Assembly (NCBI GenBank): GCA_050248735.1
Contig: JBFWRU010000006.1
Span: 62,001-126,000, forward strand
Direction of reading: 5' to 3'
Source of the DNA: JACKFE01 sp050248735
Lineage (GTDB): Bacteria > Nitrospirota > Nitrospiria > Nitrospirales > UBA8639
DNA length: 64,000 nt
Each line of letters begins with the position of its first letter. Positions within the stretch are counted from its first letter, which is position 1. Position numbers and translations under genes: made by a program. Of the stretch, positions 55,520 through 64,000 are shown in pieces. Below the pieces are notes generated by a model, which was not told the DNA's origin, searched no databases, and was given only the letters and a program-made list of their open reading frames with translations.

Positions 55520-57616
55520 TTAGGATGATGAAACCACTTCTCTTTTCTGTTCCTCGGTCACCCGGGTGAGAACGTCTTTGGGAACTTCTTCATAGCCCGA
55601 TAGTTCCATGACATAGGTGCCTTTTCCGGCCGTTATCGATGTCAAGGAAGGAGCGTATTTCAACATTTCCGCCAAGGGGACAATAGCTTTGACAATTTGA
55701 TTATGGCCTTTGGCCGCCATCCCCTGAATCCGTCCCCGACGAGAATTTAAATCACCAATCACCGCACCCACCAAATCATCCGGGACTGAAACCTCTACCC
55801 GCATCATAGGCTCCAATAACGTTGGGTGAGCCTCCTCCATCGCTTTCTTGAATCCCATTGAGGCAGCAACCTTAAATGCCATTTCTGAAGAATCGACAGG
55901 ATGATGGGACCCGTCATATACCGTCACCCGAATATCGACGATGGGAAAGCCGGCCACACAGCCTTGTCCCATGGCCTCCATGACCCCTTTTTCCACTGCA
56001 GGGATGAAATTTCTCGGAATCACTCCTCCGACAATGTTATTGTGAAACTCAAACCCTGCCCCCCGTGCGAGTGGTTCTATTTGTAACCAGCAGTCCCCAT
56101 ATTGCCCATGACCTCCGGTCTGCTTTTTGTATTTTCCCTGAGCTTGGGCCATCCGATGAATGGTTTCCTTGTAAGGCACCTTGGGCATGTGCAGATTCAC
56201 CTCAACGCCGTATTTCCGTTTCAACCTTTCCAGGGTCACATCAATATGGCCCTGCCCTACCCCACTGAGAAGCATTTCCTTGGTTTCGTCATTTCTGAGG
56301 AATTCCAGCGATGGGTCTTCCTCCACCAATTTATGCAAACCGAGGCTGACTTTATCTATATCATTTTTATTTTTGACCTCAAGGGCATACGACATCACAG
56401 GCTTCACGATTTGAAAACCCGGAAAGACGATCGGGTGTTTGTCCTCGCACAAGGTATCTCCGGTTTGGGTGTCTTTTAATTTCCCTATTGCGACAATATC
56501 GCCTGCGACAGCCTGAGAAACTTGGGTGTGTTTTTTGCCTAGGGAAAAGAATAAATGCCCACCTTTTTCTTTGGATTGTCGGGTGGAATTGAAAAATGTC
56601 GAATCTGCCGAAAGGGTACCCGACAACACGCGGGCAAAGGTCAAACGACCGACAAAGGGATCTATCGTGGTCTTAAATACAAAGGCAGAAAAGGATTCCT
56701 GGGAGGTCCCTTTCAGGTGAATATCTTCGTGAGACTGAGGGTGTTTCCCTTGAATGGCTCGAAGGCTGGCCCGGTCTTCGGGCGACGGAAAGAAATTGAC
56801 AATCGCATCCAATAGACTGGTCGTTCCGATATTGCGAATGGCTGATCCACCGAGAACCGGGACAAGCTTGCGGTCCAAGATGCCCATCAGTAATCCATCA
56901 GCCAGATCTTCGTTGGGCAACACTCCGTCTACCAAATACTTTTCGACCAATTGATCATCGGTTTCAGCAACCCGCTCCATTAATTTCAAGCGGTATTCAA
57001 GAAGCTTGTCTCGTTGGTCTGCCGGAATGTCAGTCTTGCTCGGTTTGGAAGATGGTGTCTCAGAAGAAATAGCCTGTTCGGCCAGTAGGTCAATCGCCCC
57101 TGTGAGTCCTTCGCCTGTTCCCCATGGCATAACCAACGGCACATGGGAAAATTCAAGAGCCTTTTGGCATTCCTCAATGACCGAGAGGTAATCGGTCCGA
57201 TCTTTATCCAGGTCATTGACAAAGATGAGACAAGGCAAATCCAATTCTTGAATCAGATCCCACACGCGCTCCATCTCGGAACGGTATCCGGTCGCCGCAC
57301 TCACTACCAACACCACTCCATCGACAGCCCGAAGCGCCGATTTGACTTCGAAAAAAAAGTCCAAGGTTCCCGGACAATCAATAATATTCATTTTTGTGCC
57401 TTGCCAATCAAGTTGAATCAGTGCAGACCCCACCGAATGGTGGTGGTGCGTTTCCTCCGGTTCAAAATCACCAATCGTGGTGCCCTGAAGGATTGATCCC
57501 ATCGAAGGAATGGTTCCAGTGGTCCAGGCAATGGCTTCGCAGAGAGTGGTTTTGCCTGCCCCGGGATATGAGGCAAAAGCGACATTACGGATGGGTGAAG
57601 GGTTTGTCTGTTTCAT
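55520..57616 (-). CDS. EF-G-like translational GTPase (EF-G2 type)
   Basis: 698 residues with five EF-G domains. The P-loop is ASYPGAGKTTLCEAI rather than the AHIDAGKTT of canonical EF-G. G3 is DCPGTLDFF, so the catalytic His after DxPG is Thr, and G4 is NDLD instead of NKMD. Domain IV (GHGQYGDCWLQIEP and GVIPRNFIPAVEKG) and domain V (RRGRIQGMAAKG) are intact. These deviations fit the EF-G2/EF-G-like paralogues found beside a canonical fusA; their role is unclear. It has its own promoter and a strong ribosome site (GAGGAGG). Confidence 0.88.
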   Translation of the reverse strand: MKQTNPSPIRNVAFASYPGAGKTTLCEAIAWTTGTIPSMGSILQGTTIGDFEPEETHHHHSVGSALIQLDWQGTKMNIIDCPGTLDFFFEVKSALRAVDGVVLVVSAATGYRSEMERVWDLIQELDLPCLIFVNDLDKDRTDYLSVIEECQKALEFSHVPLVMPWGTGEGLTGAIDLLAEQAISSETPSSKPSKTDIPADQRDKLLEYRLKLMERVAETDDQLVEKYLVDGVLPNEDLADGLLMGILDRKLVPVLGGSAIRNIGTTSLLDAIVNFFPSPEDRASLRAIQGKHPQSHEDIHLKGTSQESFSAFVFKTTIDPFVGRLTFARVLSGTLSADSTFFNSTRQSKEKGGHLFFSLGKKHTQVSQAVAGDIVAIGKLKDTQTGDTLCEDKHPIVFPGFQIVKPVMSYALEVKNKNDIDKVSLGLHKLVEEDPSLEFLRNDETKEMLLSGVGQGHIDVTLERLKRKYGVEVNLHMPKVPYKETIHRMAQAQGKYKKQTGGHGQYGDCWLQIEPLARGAGFEFHNNIVGGVIPRNFIPAVEKGVMEAMGQGCVAGFPIVDIRVTVYDGSHHPVDSSEMAFKVAASMGFKKAMEEAHPTLLEPMMRVEVSVPDDLVGAVIGDLNSRRGRIQGMAAKGHNQIVKAIVPLAEMLKYAPSLTSITAGKGTYVMELSGYEEVPKDVLTRVTEEQKREVVSSS

Positions 57617-57643
57617 CCAAGCCTCCTCTCATGTTGTTGGTGA

Positions 57644-57672
57644 ATTTTAGGAGTCTCTCAAAAACCTGTCAA
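57644..57672 (-). promoter_or_regulatory. Sigma-70 promoter of the EF-G-like gene
   Basis: On the minus strand, TTGACA (57667-57672), a 17-bp spacer and TAAAAT (57644-57649), about 28 bp before the ATG. GAGGAGG at about 57622-57628 is the ribosome site. Confidence 0.75.
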
Positions 57673-57749
57673 TGAAAAAATCCCGGATATGTCAAGGGAA
57701 GCGACGCCAGGTCCATGAGATCGTCAACTCTTCGACAGTCATCCAGGTT

Positions 57750-57770
57750 CTGCAGAGGACCATACTGCAG
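57750..57770. promoter_or_regulatory. Candidate enhancer site upstream of the sigma-54 promoter
   Basis: CTGCAG at 57750-57755 and again at 57765-57770, giving a 21-bp symmetrical site with a 9-bp core. It lies about 90-110 bp before the sigma-54 promoter, the usual place for binding of an NtrC-type activator. It is short and could be chance. Confidence 0.3.
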
Positions 57771-57856
57771 CTCACGCCATCAGGAGGGCAAATATTTCCT
57801 AATGATTACGCAACATTTCTTTATGGAATCCATGCATACAGCTTATCAAATGTAAT

Positions 57857-57872
57857 TGGCACTCCTATTGCT
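57857..57872 (+). promoter_or_regulatory. Sigma-54 promoter
   Basis: TGGCAC (57857-57862), five bases, TTGCT (57868-57872): a full match to the TGGCAC-N5-TTGCW consensus, with the -24 GG and -12 GC in register. It points to the acyltransferase-methyltransferase gene, whose start is at 58068. The leader (about 57,885-58,067) has no ORF I support. Confidence 0.65.
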
Positions 57873-58067
57873 CTATCTCATGAGTGTTTCCTGAAAAGTA
57901 GGCGAGGATGCCGGTGGAATACCGGAGTTTGAATCCGCCATTTTCGTCCTGTCTTTTCTAACCCCTCTAAATACTCACAACCGATTTGCTGGCAAGAGGT
58001 GACACCCCCCTCATAGGAATGGTGCGCCGTGAGCAGGTCCACCGAAAGATCACGTAATGGAGACTCT

Positions 58068-60374
58068 ATGAGCCCACTTCCCGGTTCCACAATCAAATGC
58101 CAGAACGATCAATTTGAAACCGTCGATACAAATTTTGGGGGAACTCACAAGGAGTTGACTATAAAGAATACTGCCTCTGCCCCCCTGCTCCCCTTTACGT
58201 TGGAATATCTGGGTGGGGTGTGGGAAGGAATTCTTATACACACTGAACCTTCTGTCTTCAAAGTGTGGTTGCAGGGATTCCCACCTATTGCCTCTCACCA
58301 ACGATTCGCTCTTTTTCAAGCAGGGAAAGACACCAATGGGAACATTCTCTTGTTCAAAGGAGTCGTTCACGACATTCACGTCCACCGAGAACCTACTTGC
58401 TGGGAGGGAAGCACAGAATTTCTCATAAAAGATTTCAATACCTATTCAAAGGAAACAGCTAAGGAAAGTGGCGCTCTCACTTCCTTGTTCAGTTATTACT
58501 CTGCCCCACTCATTGGAAAAATGCTGGATCTCAGGGAAGAAGCGATTTTTTACAATCCATCATTGCCTGCGGGCACCAGCATCAAAAAAATTGGTGACTC
58601 CTCTTTGAATGAAACTCCCTCGGGGAAGAACAATGTTCGGAGTAAGGCTATCACCATTACCAAGCAGAATGGGCAAATCATTCATGCGTTTGATGATTGC
58701 CTTCACGATTCGGGGACGTCCATAAGGCCGGTTGTCGTGATTGCACCAGGATATGGAGAAACCAAACGGGACTATCTGACCTTAGCCTATTATCTCGCGA
58801 GCAATGGATTTCAAGTCATCCGATATGATCATACGAATCATGTGGGGGCGAGTGAGGGGGACCATTTCAATTTCACTCTTTCTTCAATGAAGCAGGATTT
58901 TCAGGACGTGATCGGTTATGTCAGGACACAATGGCCCGCATGTCCAGTCATTGGCCTGGCATCCAGTATGGCGGCTCGAGTGGCCGTCAAAGCCGAAGCC
59001 GAACATGCATCCGTGGATCAATTAGTCTTGCTGGTAGGCATCGTCAATGTTCGACGGACTATCGCAGCCGTTCATTTGGAGGATGTCTTTAGGAATTTTT
59101 TACAGGGACATTATCAAAGCTCCGCCAATATCTTAGGGTTCAATGTCGGACAACAGTTTTTACAAGACGCTTGTCAGAACCATTTTGTCACTCTTACCGA
59201 TACCCTTCAGGACGCCGGTCGTCTCATCACTCCTGTCATGGTGGTTTCGGCCGGAAACGATATCTGGGTCGAGGAAGATGATCTCAAGGAATTTCAATCC
59301 GCGCTAGGCAATCGATTGCAGAAGGTACTAGTGATGCCAGAGTCCCTCCACCGAATTCAAGAAAACCCGAGATCGGCCCGTCAGATATACCGTCAGGTGG
59401 TGAAATATTGTCAAGAGACGTGTGGACAATCCGGGAATCTGTCCATGGTTCAAGAGCCCAATCAAATGACTCTCGGTCGGCAAAATCGTTTAGAAAAACT
59501 CGCGCTCGCCTCGGACCAGAATTCCAACATGGGTACAGATTTTTGGAAAGATTATTTGCAGAATTTTCAAACGGTGGGGAACTGCCTGGATTATCTCACA
59601 CTCCTTGATCATGTGTTTCATGCTTTAGGCCCCGTGACTCCGGGTCAACGTATCTTAGATGTCGGCTGCGGAAATGGTACGGCAGGACAATATCTCCACA
59701 ACAGTCTATCGCAAGCTTATCGTTCGATGACGGACGCCAACCCCATACATTATTTGGGTATTGACGCCGTCACGGACGCCTTGTGGAGAGCCAAACATAT
59801 CATGGAACTCTCGTCGTCAGCACAGCTGGAACTTCAGGGCCTTTCCTGCCACGGAATGAAAGCTTCTTGGGCCCAGGTGGATCTTCGCAAACCGCTCCCA
59901 TTTGCAGATGATTCATTCGATCGCATTTTGTCCAATTTAGTACTGGGATATCTGAAAAATCCTGATGCAGCCATGAAAGAGCTGTATCGTGTGCTGGCCC
60001 CGGGAGGGCGGATGGTCATTTCCAACCTAAAACCTGATGGAGATTTTTCCGGAATTTATCAACGACTAGTGACCCATGCCCAAGATCTTCAGGAAAAAGA
60101 GCAAGCCAGGGAATTATTGAATAATTATGGGAAAATACGGCAGGCGGAAAAAGAGGGGCAATTTCGCTTTTATACTCGTGAACAATGGCGTCACATTTTA
60201 GATGCCTTAGGACAGGAAGAGGCTCAGATCCATTCAGCCTTCGCAAATCAGGCCTATTTGATTGTTATTACAAAACCTCAATCTAAGACACCGACCATCC
60301 TGCCGCTTACATCTCGTCCACATGATTTTGCGACAGAGGAACTCTCACCCTCCCATTTCCAAAACGCCGCATAA
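58068..60374 (+). CDS. LuxD-like acyltransferase/thioesterase fused to SAM methyltransferase
   Basis: 768 residues from ATG at 58068, with GGAG 4 bp upstream; a GTG at 58029 is also in frame. Three parts: an N-terminal ~190 residues I do not recognise; an alpha/beta-hydrolase (about 200-460) resembling LuxD myristoyl-ACP acyltransferase, with APGYGETKRDYL, IRYDHTNHVGASEG, nucleophile Ser in GLASSMAARV, Asp in AGNDIWV and His in ESLHRIQENPR; and a class I methyltransferase (about 500-730) with ILDVGCGNGTAG and a post-I acidic region. LuxD releases fatty acids from acyl-ACP. The combination suggests acyl transfer then methylation, but the substrate is unknown. It is preceded by a sigma-54 promoter and followed by a histidine kinase gene. 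Confidence 0.8.
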   Translation: MSPLPGSTIKCQNDQFETVDTNFGGTHKELTIKNTASAPLLPFTLEYLGGVWEGILIHTEPSVFKVWLQGFPPIASHQRFALFQAGKDTNGNILLFKGVVHDIHVHREPTCWEGSTEFLIKDFNTYSKETAKESGALTSLFSYYSAPLIGKMLDLREEAIFYNPSLPAGTSIKKIGDSSLNETPSGKNNVRSKAITITKQNGQIIHAFDDCLHDSGTSIRPVVVIAPGYGETKRDYLTLAYYLASNGFQVIRYDHTNHVGASEGDHFNFTLSSMKQDFQDVIGYVRTQWPACPVIGLASSMAARVAVKAEAEHASVDQLVLLVGIVNVRRTIAAVHLEDVFRNFLQGHYQSSANILGFNVGQQFLQDACQNHFVTLTDTLQDAGRLITPVMVVSAGNDIWVEEDDLKEFQSALGNRLQKVLVMPESLHRIQENPRSARQIYRQVVKYCQETCGQSGNLSMVQEPNQMTLGRQNRLEKLALASDQNSNMGTDFWKDYLQNFQTVGNCLDYLTLLDHVFHALGPVTPGQRILDVGCGNGTAGQYLHNSLSQAYRSMTDANPIHYLGIDAVTDALWRAKHIMELSSSAQLELQGLSCHGMKASWAQVDLRKPLPFADDSFDRILSNLVLGYLKNPDAAMKELYRVLAPGGRMVISNLKPDGDFSGIYQRLVTHAQDLQEKEQARELLNNYGKIRQAEKEGQFRFYTREQWRHILDALGQEEAQIHSAFANQAYLIVITKPQSKTPTILPLTSRPHDFATEELSPSHFQNAA

Positions 60375-60400
60375 CTCTCGACGTAACATCTTCGTCCAAT

Positions 60401-60428
60401 ATCCCCGGATTGGGGGATTCCCATTTTT
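60401..60428 (+). terminator. Probable terminator after the acyltransferase-methyltransferase gene
   Basis: ATCCCC (60401-60406) pairs with GGGGAT (60413-60418) around a six-base loop; five T residues follow at 60424-60428 after a short gap. The gap makes it a weak intrinsic terminator. It separates the gene from the histidine kinase gene. Confidence 0.4.
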
Positions 60429-60507
60429 GACATAGTGGAAGTTTTGGTGTCCAATACAATGTTGGGATCGTATTGAGAGAGTCCGTTAGAGGATCAATAA
60501 TCTTGCC

Positions 60508-62682
60508 ATGAATTTCTACGCATTTAGTGGGTTGCTGAATGGGTTAGCCGCGACTCTGTCCGGGATTCTCATTTATGGCCGACGCCCTGACGATCCGAAA
60601 CATCAAGCCTACGGCATATATTGTCTGGCTGCCGCGACCTGGGGATTTGGCTATTGGGCCTGGCAGACTTCCACCAACCCGGAAATCGCCCTTCTCTGCG
60701 TCAGGATATTAATGGTGGGAGCTATTTTTCTCCCCATTGCCTATTTATATCATGTCGTTACCCTCCTGGATGCGTTCAAAACCCATCGAAATATTCTGTT
60801 ATTTGGATGGGTAACCGCCACCTTCTTTTTTATCGCAGACTGGACGCCATACTTTGTGTCTGGCATTCATCCAATCGGCGAGTTTCCCTTTTGGCCAAAA
60901 CCGGGTATTTTTTTTCACGCTTATATTGCGTGGTTTGGATGGACGTTTTTATATGGCACCTGGCTCTTGTTCCAGGGAGGGCGTCAACGCACCGGCTCAG
61001 AACGGTTTAGATTTTTCCTGTTAGCTGCCGGATCCATCATTGCGTACTTGGGGGGAATGACCAACTTTCCGCTATGGTACGGAATTAACTTTCCGCCCGT
61101 CGGAGGTATTCTCCTCACCGTCTATACGGCAGTCGTGGCGTATACACTTGTCAGATATCGGCTGTTGGATTTGGGAACGGCGGTTGAGCGAGGGATTACG
61201 ACCACGATCCTAATGGCTCTGGTCGCTCTGCCCGCTTTTCCGCTGTTATTGGTGGCTCAACAATGGTTTTTGGGAACAATCGACTTTTCCTATTCCTTTG
61301 TTGAGTTATCCATTCTCATACTCTTAATCTTTGGAGCGTCAACCTTAAAAGTCGAGGCGAAAACGTTTATTACCAAAGCCCTGTTTAAAGAACGGTATGA
61401 ACAATATGAGACCGTATTGAACTTCTCCAAATCGTTGATTTCTATTTTGGAGCTCCGGGATTTAACCCAAGCCATTGTCGAATCGATTTGTCCGATATTG
61501 GGCATTCAATGGGGCGGATTATATTTACGGACGACACAAGGTTCGGATTTTCAACCTCGTTCAAGTTTTGGGAAAGAGGTACCCGACCTCCCCAAAATGC
61601 CACTCAGAAAATCTCTTCCTCTTGGAAAAAATCGCGCGGAAGGTCTGGGGGCCCTAACTATAAATGACTTACGACATCTTTCCAAACAAGCTGAAAACTC
61701 CAGTCTCATGGATGGGCTTGAAGGGTTCGGCACGGAGGTGCTCCTTCCCCTTATCAACAAAAATCGCTTAATAGGATTTTGCCTCTTCGGGCCAAAAGTG
61801 AACGGAGGAGCCTATTCTACGCAGGACCTTGAATTATTGACGACCTTGTCTCAGGAAGCCTCGGTCGCCTTGGATAATGCCCTCCTCTATGAGGAGTTAA
61901 AGCAGTCACAATCATTGGTCCGTCGGACGGATCGATTGCGATCCCTGGAAACTATGGCCGGAGGGTTAGCCCATGAAATCCGCAATCCCCTAACCTCGAT
62001 CAAGGCTTTTGTGGATCTCGCTCCCGAACGAAAGGACGATGAACAATTTCTGGCCCGCTTCAGTAAGGTAGTCAGGGAAGATGTGAATCGCATTGAACGG
62101 CTGACCAGGGAAATTTTGGACTATGCGAAACCCAATGAACCGTTTCTGCGGGAAGAGGATCTGAATGAAATCGTGGAGGCGTGTCTCTATACCTTACGCA
62201 TTCGGCCTTCCCATGAACTGATTGTCATTGAAACCGACTTGGCCCACCGCCTCCCCAGCATTTTTGCGGATCGGCAGCAATTGAAACAGGTAATATTGAA
62301 TATTTTTTTTAATGCGGTTGAGGCCATGGCCCCCACAGGAGGCATGTTGTCGGTCCGCACTCGACGGATTTCGTCGGATATTGCCCCTGACTGGGTGCAG
62401 TTGGAAGTGCAGGACACCGGAAAAGGCATTGATGCCAAGGATGCGGAACATATTTTTGACCCGTTCTTTACGACCAAGCATTTCAGTCAGGAACATGAAG
62501 GGACGGGGTTGGGATTGGCCATTGCGCATCAAATCATTCAAGAACATCAGGGACGAATTGAAGTTCAAAGTTTAAAAGGCCAAGGCACGACCTTTTATGT
62601 GAATCTGCCCAGTTATCTCACGACAAACCCGGCTTCATCTAAATCTTCACTTGGGATGACTTCAGAGCAGAGGAACCACTAA
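60508..62682 (+). CDS. Membrane sensor histidine kinase with GAF domain
   Basis: 724 residues. The N-terminal ~235 residues hold seven or so hydrophobic segments, a 7TM-like sensor. A further hydrophobic pair lies near 235-285. A GAF-like domain follows (about 300-460). The kinase has the phospho-acceptor His in GGLAHEIRNPLTSIKAF, N-box LNIFFNAVEAM, G1 VQDTGKGIDAKD and G2 GTGLGLAIAHQII. The architecture recalls NtrB/AtoS-type kinases and the PrsK kinases of PEP-CTERM systems, whose partners activate sigma-54. No response regulator gene is in the window. The neighbouring sigma-54 promoter makes a functional link plausible. Confidence 0.9.
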   Translation: MNFYAFSGLLNGLAATLSGILIYGRRPDDPKHQAYGIYCLAAATWGFGYWAWQTSTNPEIALLCVRILMVGAIFLPIAYLYHVVTLLDAFKTHRNILLFGWVTATFFFIADWTPYFVSGIHPIGEFPFWPKPGIFFHAYIAWFGWTFLYGTWLLFQGGRQRTGSERFRFFLLAAGSIIAYLGGMTNFPLWYGINFPPVGGILLTVYTAVVAYTLVRYRLLDLGTAVERGITTTILMALVALPAFPLLLVAQQWFLGTIDFSYSFVELSILILLIFGASTLKVEAKTFITKALFKERYEQYETVLNFSKSLISILELRDLTQAIVESICPILGIQWGGLYLRTTQGSDFQPRSSFGKEVPDLPKMPLRKSLPLGKNRAEGLGALTINDLRHLSKQAENSSLMDGLEGFGTEVLLPLINKNRLIGFCLFGPKVNGGAYSTQDLELLTTLSQEASVALDNALLYEELKQSQSLVRRTDRLRSLETMAGGLAHEIRNPLTSIKAFVDLAPERKDDEQFLARFSKVVREDVNRIERLTREILDYAKPNEPFLREEDLNEIVEACLYTLRIRPSHELIVIETDLAHRLPSIFADRQQLKQVILNIFFNAVEAMAPTGGMLSVRTRRISSDIAPDWVQLEVQDTGKGIDAKDAEHIFDPFFTTKHFSQEHEGTGLGLAIAHQIIQEHQGRIEVQSLKGQGTTFYVNLPSYLTTNPASSKSSLGMTSEQRNH

Positions 62683-62686
62683 GTTC

Positions 62687-62720
62687 AGAGGACCCGTGAA
62701 TCAATATTGGGACCTCTTTT
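62687..62720 (+). terminator. Intrinsic terminator after the histidine kinase gene
   Basis: AGAGGACCC (62687-62695) pairs with GGGACCTCT (62709-62717) with one internal mismatch, followed by TTT. It lies between the convergent kinase and O-methyltransferase genes and may work in both directions. Confidence 0.6.
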
Positions 62721-62782
62721 GATTGTATGGATCCTCCTCCTCAAGGCGATAGAGTCGGCTCATTTGAAGAAAGGCAGACTTC

Positions 62783-63805
62783 CTAGGATGGAATCCGTCC
62801 TTCCAAAATAATTCCTTCCCAGTCTCCTGTGCCTTGTTTTAAACGATGTATTTTGGTGCGAGAAAAGCCGGCCCGCTGGAGCCAGCCTTTCACTTCTTGC
62901 ACTGAATACGTATTCCCTGTTTTGGTATACAAGAGCATGGTCACGGCAAAAGCATTGGCTTCCACAGAATCCGGCCCATGGGGGTCTTGAATGAAGACAT
63001 CCTGAATAAAAATCCGTCCTCCAGGCTGGAGCCGCCGCTTTACACCCCGAAATACCTTGAGATTTTCTCCAGGAGAATAGATATGTAGGACATTCGAATA
63101 CCACACGACGTCATGCCGTCCAGGTATCGGTTCGGTCAGAAAATCTCCCGGCACCAACGTTACTCGAGCCTGTAATCGATAGCGTTGGGCCAGGGTCTTG
63201 GCGACTTCAAGGGCAGCAGGCCGATCCATGATCGTGGCACGGAGCAAGGGATTCCGCTTGAGAAAATATAATGCATAGGTCCCCGGACCTCCCCCCAAGT
63301 CTAAAAACGAATGGGCTTTCGCCAATGGAAGTTGTCGAGTCACTTCCTGAGCCGCTTCTACCGATCGTTCATGCATGGCCCAGGTGAACGATTGACGATA
63401 TTCTGGTGTTTCCGGTTTATCCTCATCAACCGGTTGCCCGGTTCTGATGCCTGAGGTTAATTTCGACCATTCCTCCCATTGCCGCTGAAGAAGTTCCAGG
63501 TAGGCACCGCGAAAATCCTGGCTGTGCTTGTTGAGATATCGCCTGGCCATTTTACTGGAACGGTAGCGCCCACTTTTATATTCTAATAGTCCAATACTCG
63601 ACAAATTCCGACAAAGAATTTCCATCCCTCGTTGACTGGCTCCCACACGTTTTGCCAACGATGACAGGGACCAAGTCCGGTCGCCCATTTTCGAAAACAG
63701 CTCTAATTCCAATGCCGTTAACATAATTCGGGGAACTCGAAAGGCATAAATCGCATCCCGAAATTGTTCAAAGGAATGAATAGGCAAGGATGACATGGTC
63801 TTCAT
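62783..63805 (-). CDS. SAM-dependent O-methyltransferase (plant/HIOMT type)
   Basis: 340 residues. The N-terminal third is a winged-helix dimerisation domain (MLTALELELFSKMGDRTWSL, then LAKRVGASQRGMEILCRNLS). The SAM site is FLDLGGGPGTYALYF. DVVWYSNVLHIYSPGE and GGRIFIQDVFI are typical of family 2 O-methyltransferases, which methylate hydroxyls on small molecules such as quinones, pigments and natural products. It lies on the minus strand downstream of a short ORF at the window edge. No clear partner pathway is visible. Confidence 0.85.
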   Translation of the reverse strand: MKTMSSLPIHSFEQFRDAIYAFRVPRIMLTALELELFSKMGDRTWSLSSLAKRVGASQRGMEILCRNLSSIGLLEYKSGRYRSSKMARRYLNKHSQDFRGAYLELLQRQWEEWSKLTSGIRTGQPVDEDKPETPEYRQSFTWAMHERSVEAAQEVTRQLPLAKAHSFLDLGGGPGTYALYFLKRNPLLRATIMDRPAALEVAKTLAQRYRLQARVTLVPGDFLTEPIPGRHDVVWYSNVLHIYSPGENLKVFRGVKRRLQPGGRIFIQDVFIQDPHGPDSVEANAFAVTMLLYTKTGNTYSVQEVKGWLQRAGFSRTKIHRLKQGTGDWEGIILEGRIPS

Positions 63806-63852
63806 GGTGAAAATCCTTTACCGAAAGGTTGAGTGGAGGAAGGAACAGGCCC

Positions 63853-63969
63853 TTAGGGTGTTTTTGTGGTAAACCAGGTTTGGCAGGTGCGAATATGACC
63901 TTCCACTTCTGTGGGGATAGAAAGATCCATGGGTCGTTCAAAATGGGCGGCGACGTAAGAGTCATTCAT
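63853..63969 (-). CDS. Short ORF or C-terminal part of a gene running off the right edge
   Basis: ATG at 63969 is preceded by AAGGAG at a 9-bp distance and opens a 38-residue frame (MNDSYVAAHFERPMDLSIPT, then EVEGHIRTCQTWFTTKTP) ending at 63853. The same frame also stays open to base 64000, so this may instead be the tail of a longer gene starting outside the window. No family is recognised. It ends 47 bp before the O-methyltransferase start on the same strand. Confidence 0.4.
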   Translation of the reverse strand: MNDSYVAAHFERPMDLSIPTEVEGHIRTCQTWFTTKTP

Positions 63970-64000
63970 TTCAATGCGCTCCTTAAACCCTTGGGAGAGC

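Noticed and set aside
57672..57932. 86-codon plus-strand ORF upstream of the acyltransferase-methyltransferase gene
   Set aside because: It overlaps the sigma-54 promoter and candidate enhancer, has no ribosome site and no recognisable motifs.
1..64000. CRISPR arrays, tRNA/rRNA genes, insertion sequences, prophage
   Set aside because: No regularly spaced repeats, tRNA-like stems, transposase/integrase motifs or phage proteins were seen by reading.

Overview
The window looks like a chromosomal segment of a Gram-negative (LPS-making) bacterium of roughly 50% GC. The right half carries kdsA, kdsB and a heptose kinase (Kdo/heptose LPS), a pyrR-pyrB-pyrC-carA-carB pyrimidine operon behind a PyrR-type attenuator, and greA, lepA, lepB, pyrG, pgsA, plsY and htrA. 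This gene mix and order remind me of Nitrospira-like Nitrospirota. That is from memory and was not checked by search.

Region 1 (about 1-32,230, mostly minus strand) is a nonribosomal peptide synthetase (NRPS) locus. In transcription order it holds an MbtH protein fused to an unknown domain, an acyl/oxalate-CoA-ligase-like enzyme fused to a carrier protein, a thiamine-diphosphate (ThDP) enzyme of the oxalyl-CoA decarboxylase/2-hydroxyacyl-CoA lyase family, a two-module NRPS, a one-module NRPS with a TubC-type docking domain, a four-module NRPS ending in a thioesterase plus a reductase-like domain, and an adenylation-carrier protein cut by the left edge. A 2-oxoglutarate/Fe(II) hydroxylase gene sits between the NRPS genes on the opposite strand. 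If collinear, the line builds an N-acylated heptapeptide. Readable specificity pockets suggest Leu - ? - Asn - Ala - Pro-like - ? - Gly-like. No transporter or pathway regulator is visible in the window.

Region 2 (about 32,070-33,194) is a 1.1-kb intergenic stretch with two adjacent dyads upstream of mbtH, a probable gene relic, a sigma-70 promoter and a PyrR-type RNA switch. Region 3 (33,195-55,501) is a dense housekeeping run, almost all on the plus strand: pyrimidine synthesis, two envelope proteases, greA, a SAM hydrolase, lepA/lepB, LPS precursor genes, CTP synthase and phospholipid genes. bioA and a SAM-hydrolase gene end face to face, and bioA and lepA share a divergent promoter region.

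Region 4 (55,520-64,000) has an EF-G-like GTPase on the minus strand. Divergent from it, with a sigma-54 promoter between, is an unusual protein with a LuxD-like acyltransferase and a methyltransferase domain, followed by a membrane histidine kinase. An O-methyltransferase and a short ORF face the other way at the right edge.

The most novel material is in Region 1: a TE followed by an acyl-ACP-reductase-like domain at the end of the NRPS; a carrier-fused ligase next to a ThDP enzyme whose usual catalytic glutamate is a glutamine; an MbtH fusion; an adenylation domain lacking the amino-binding aspartate; and sharp GC mosaicism within two genes.
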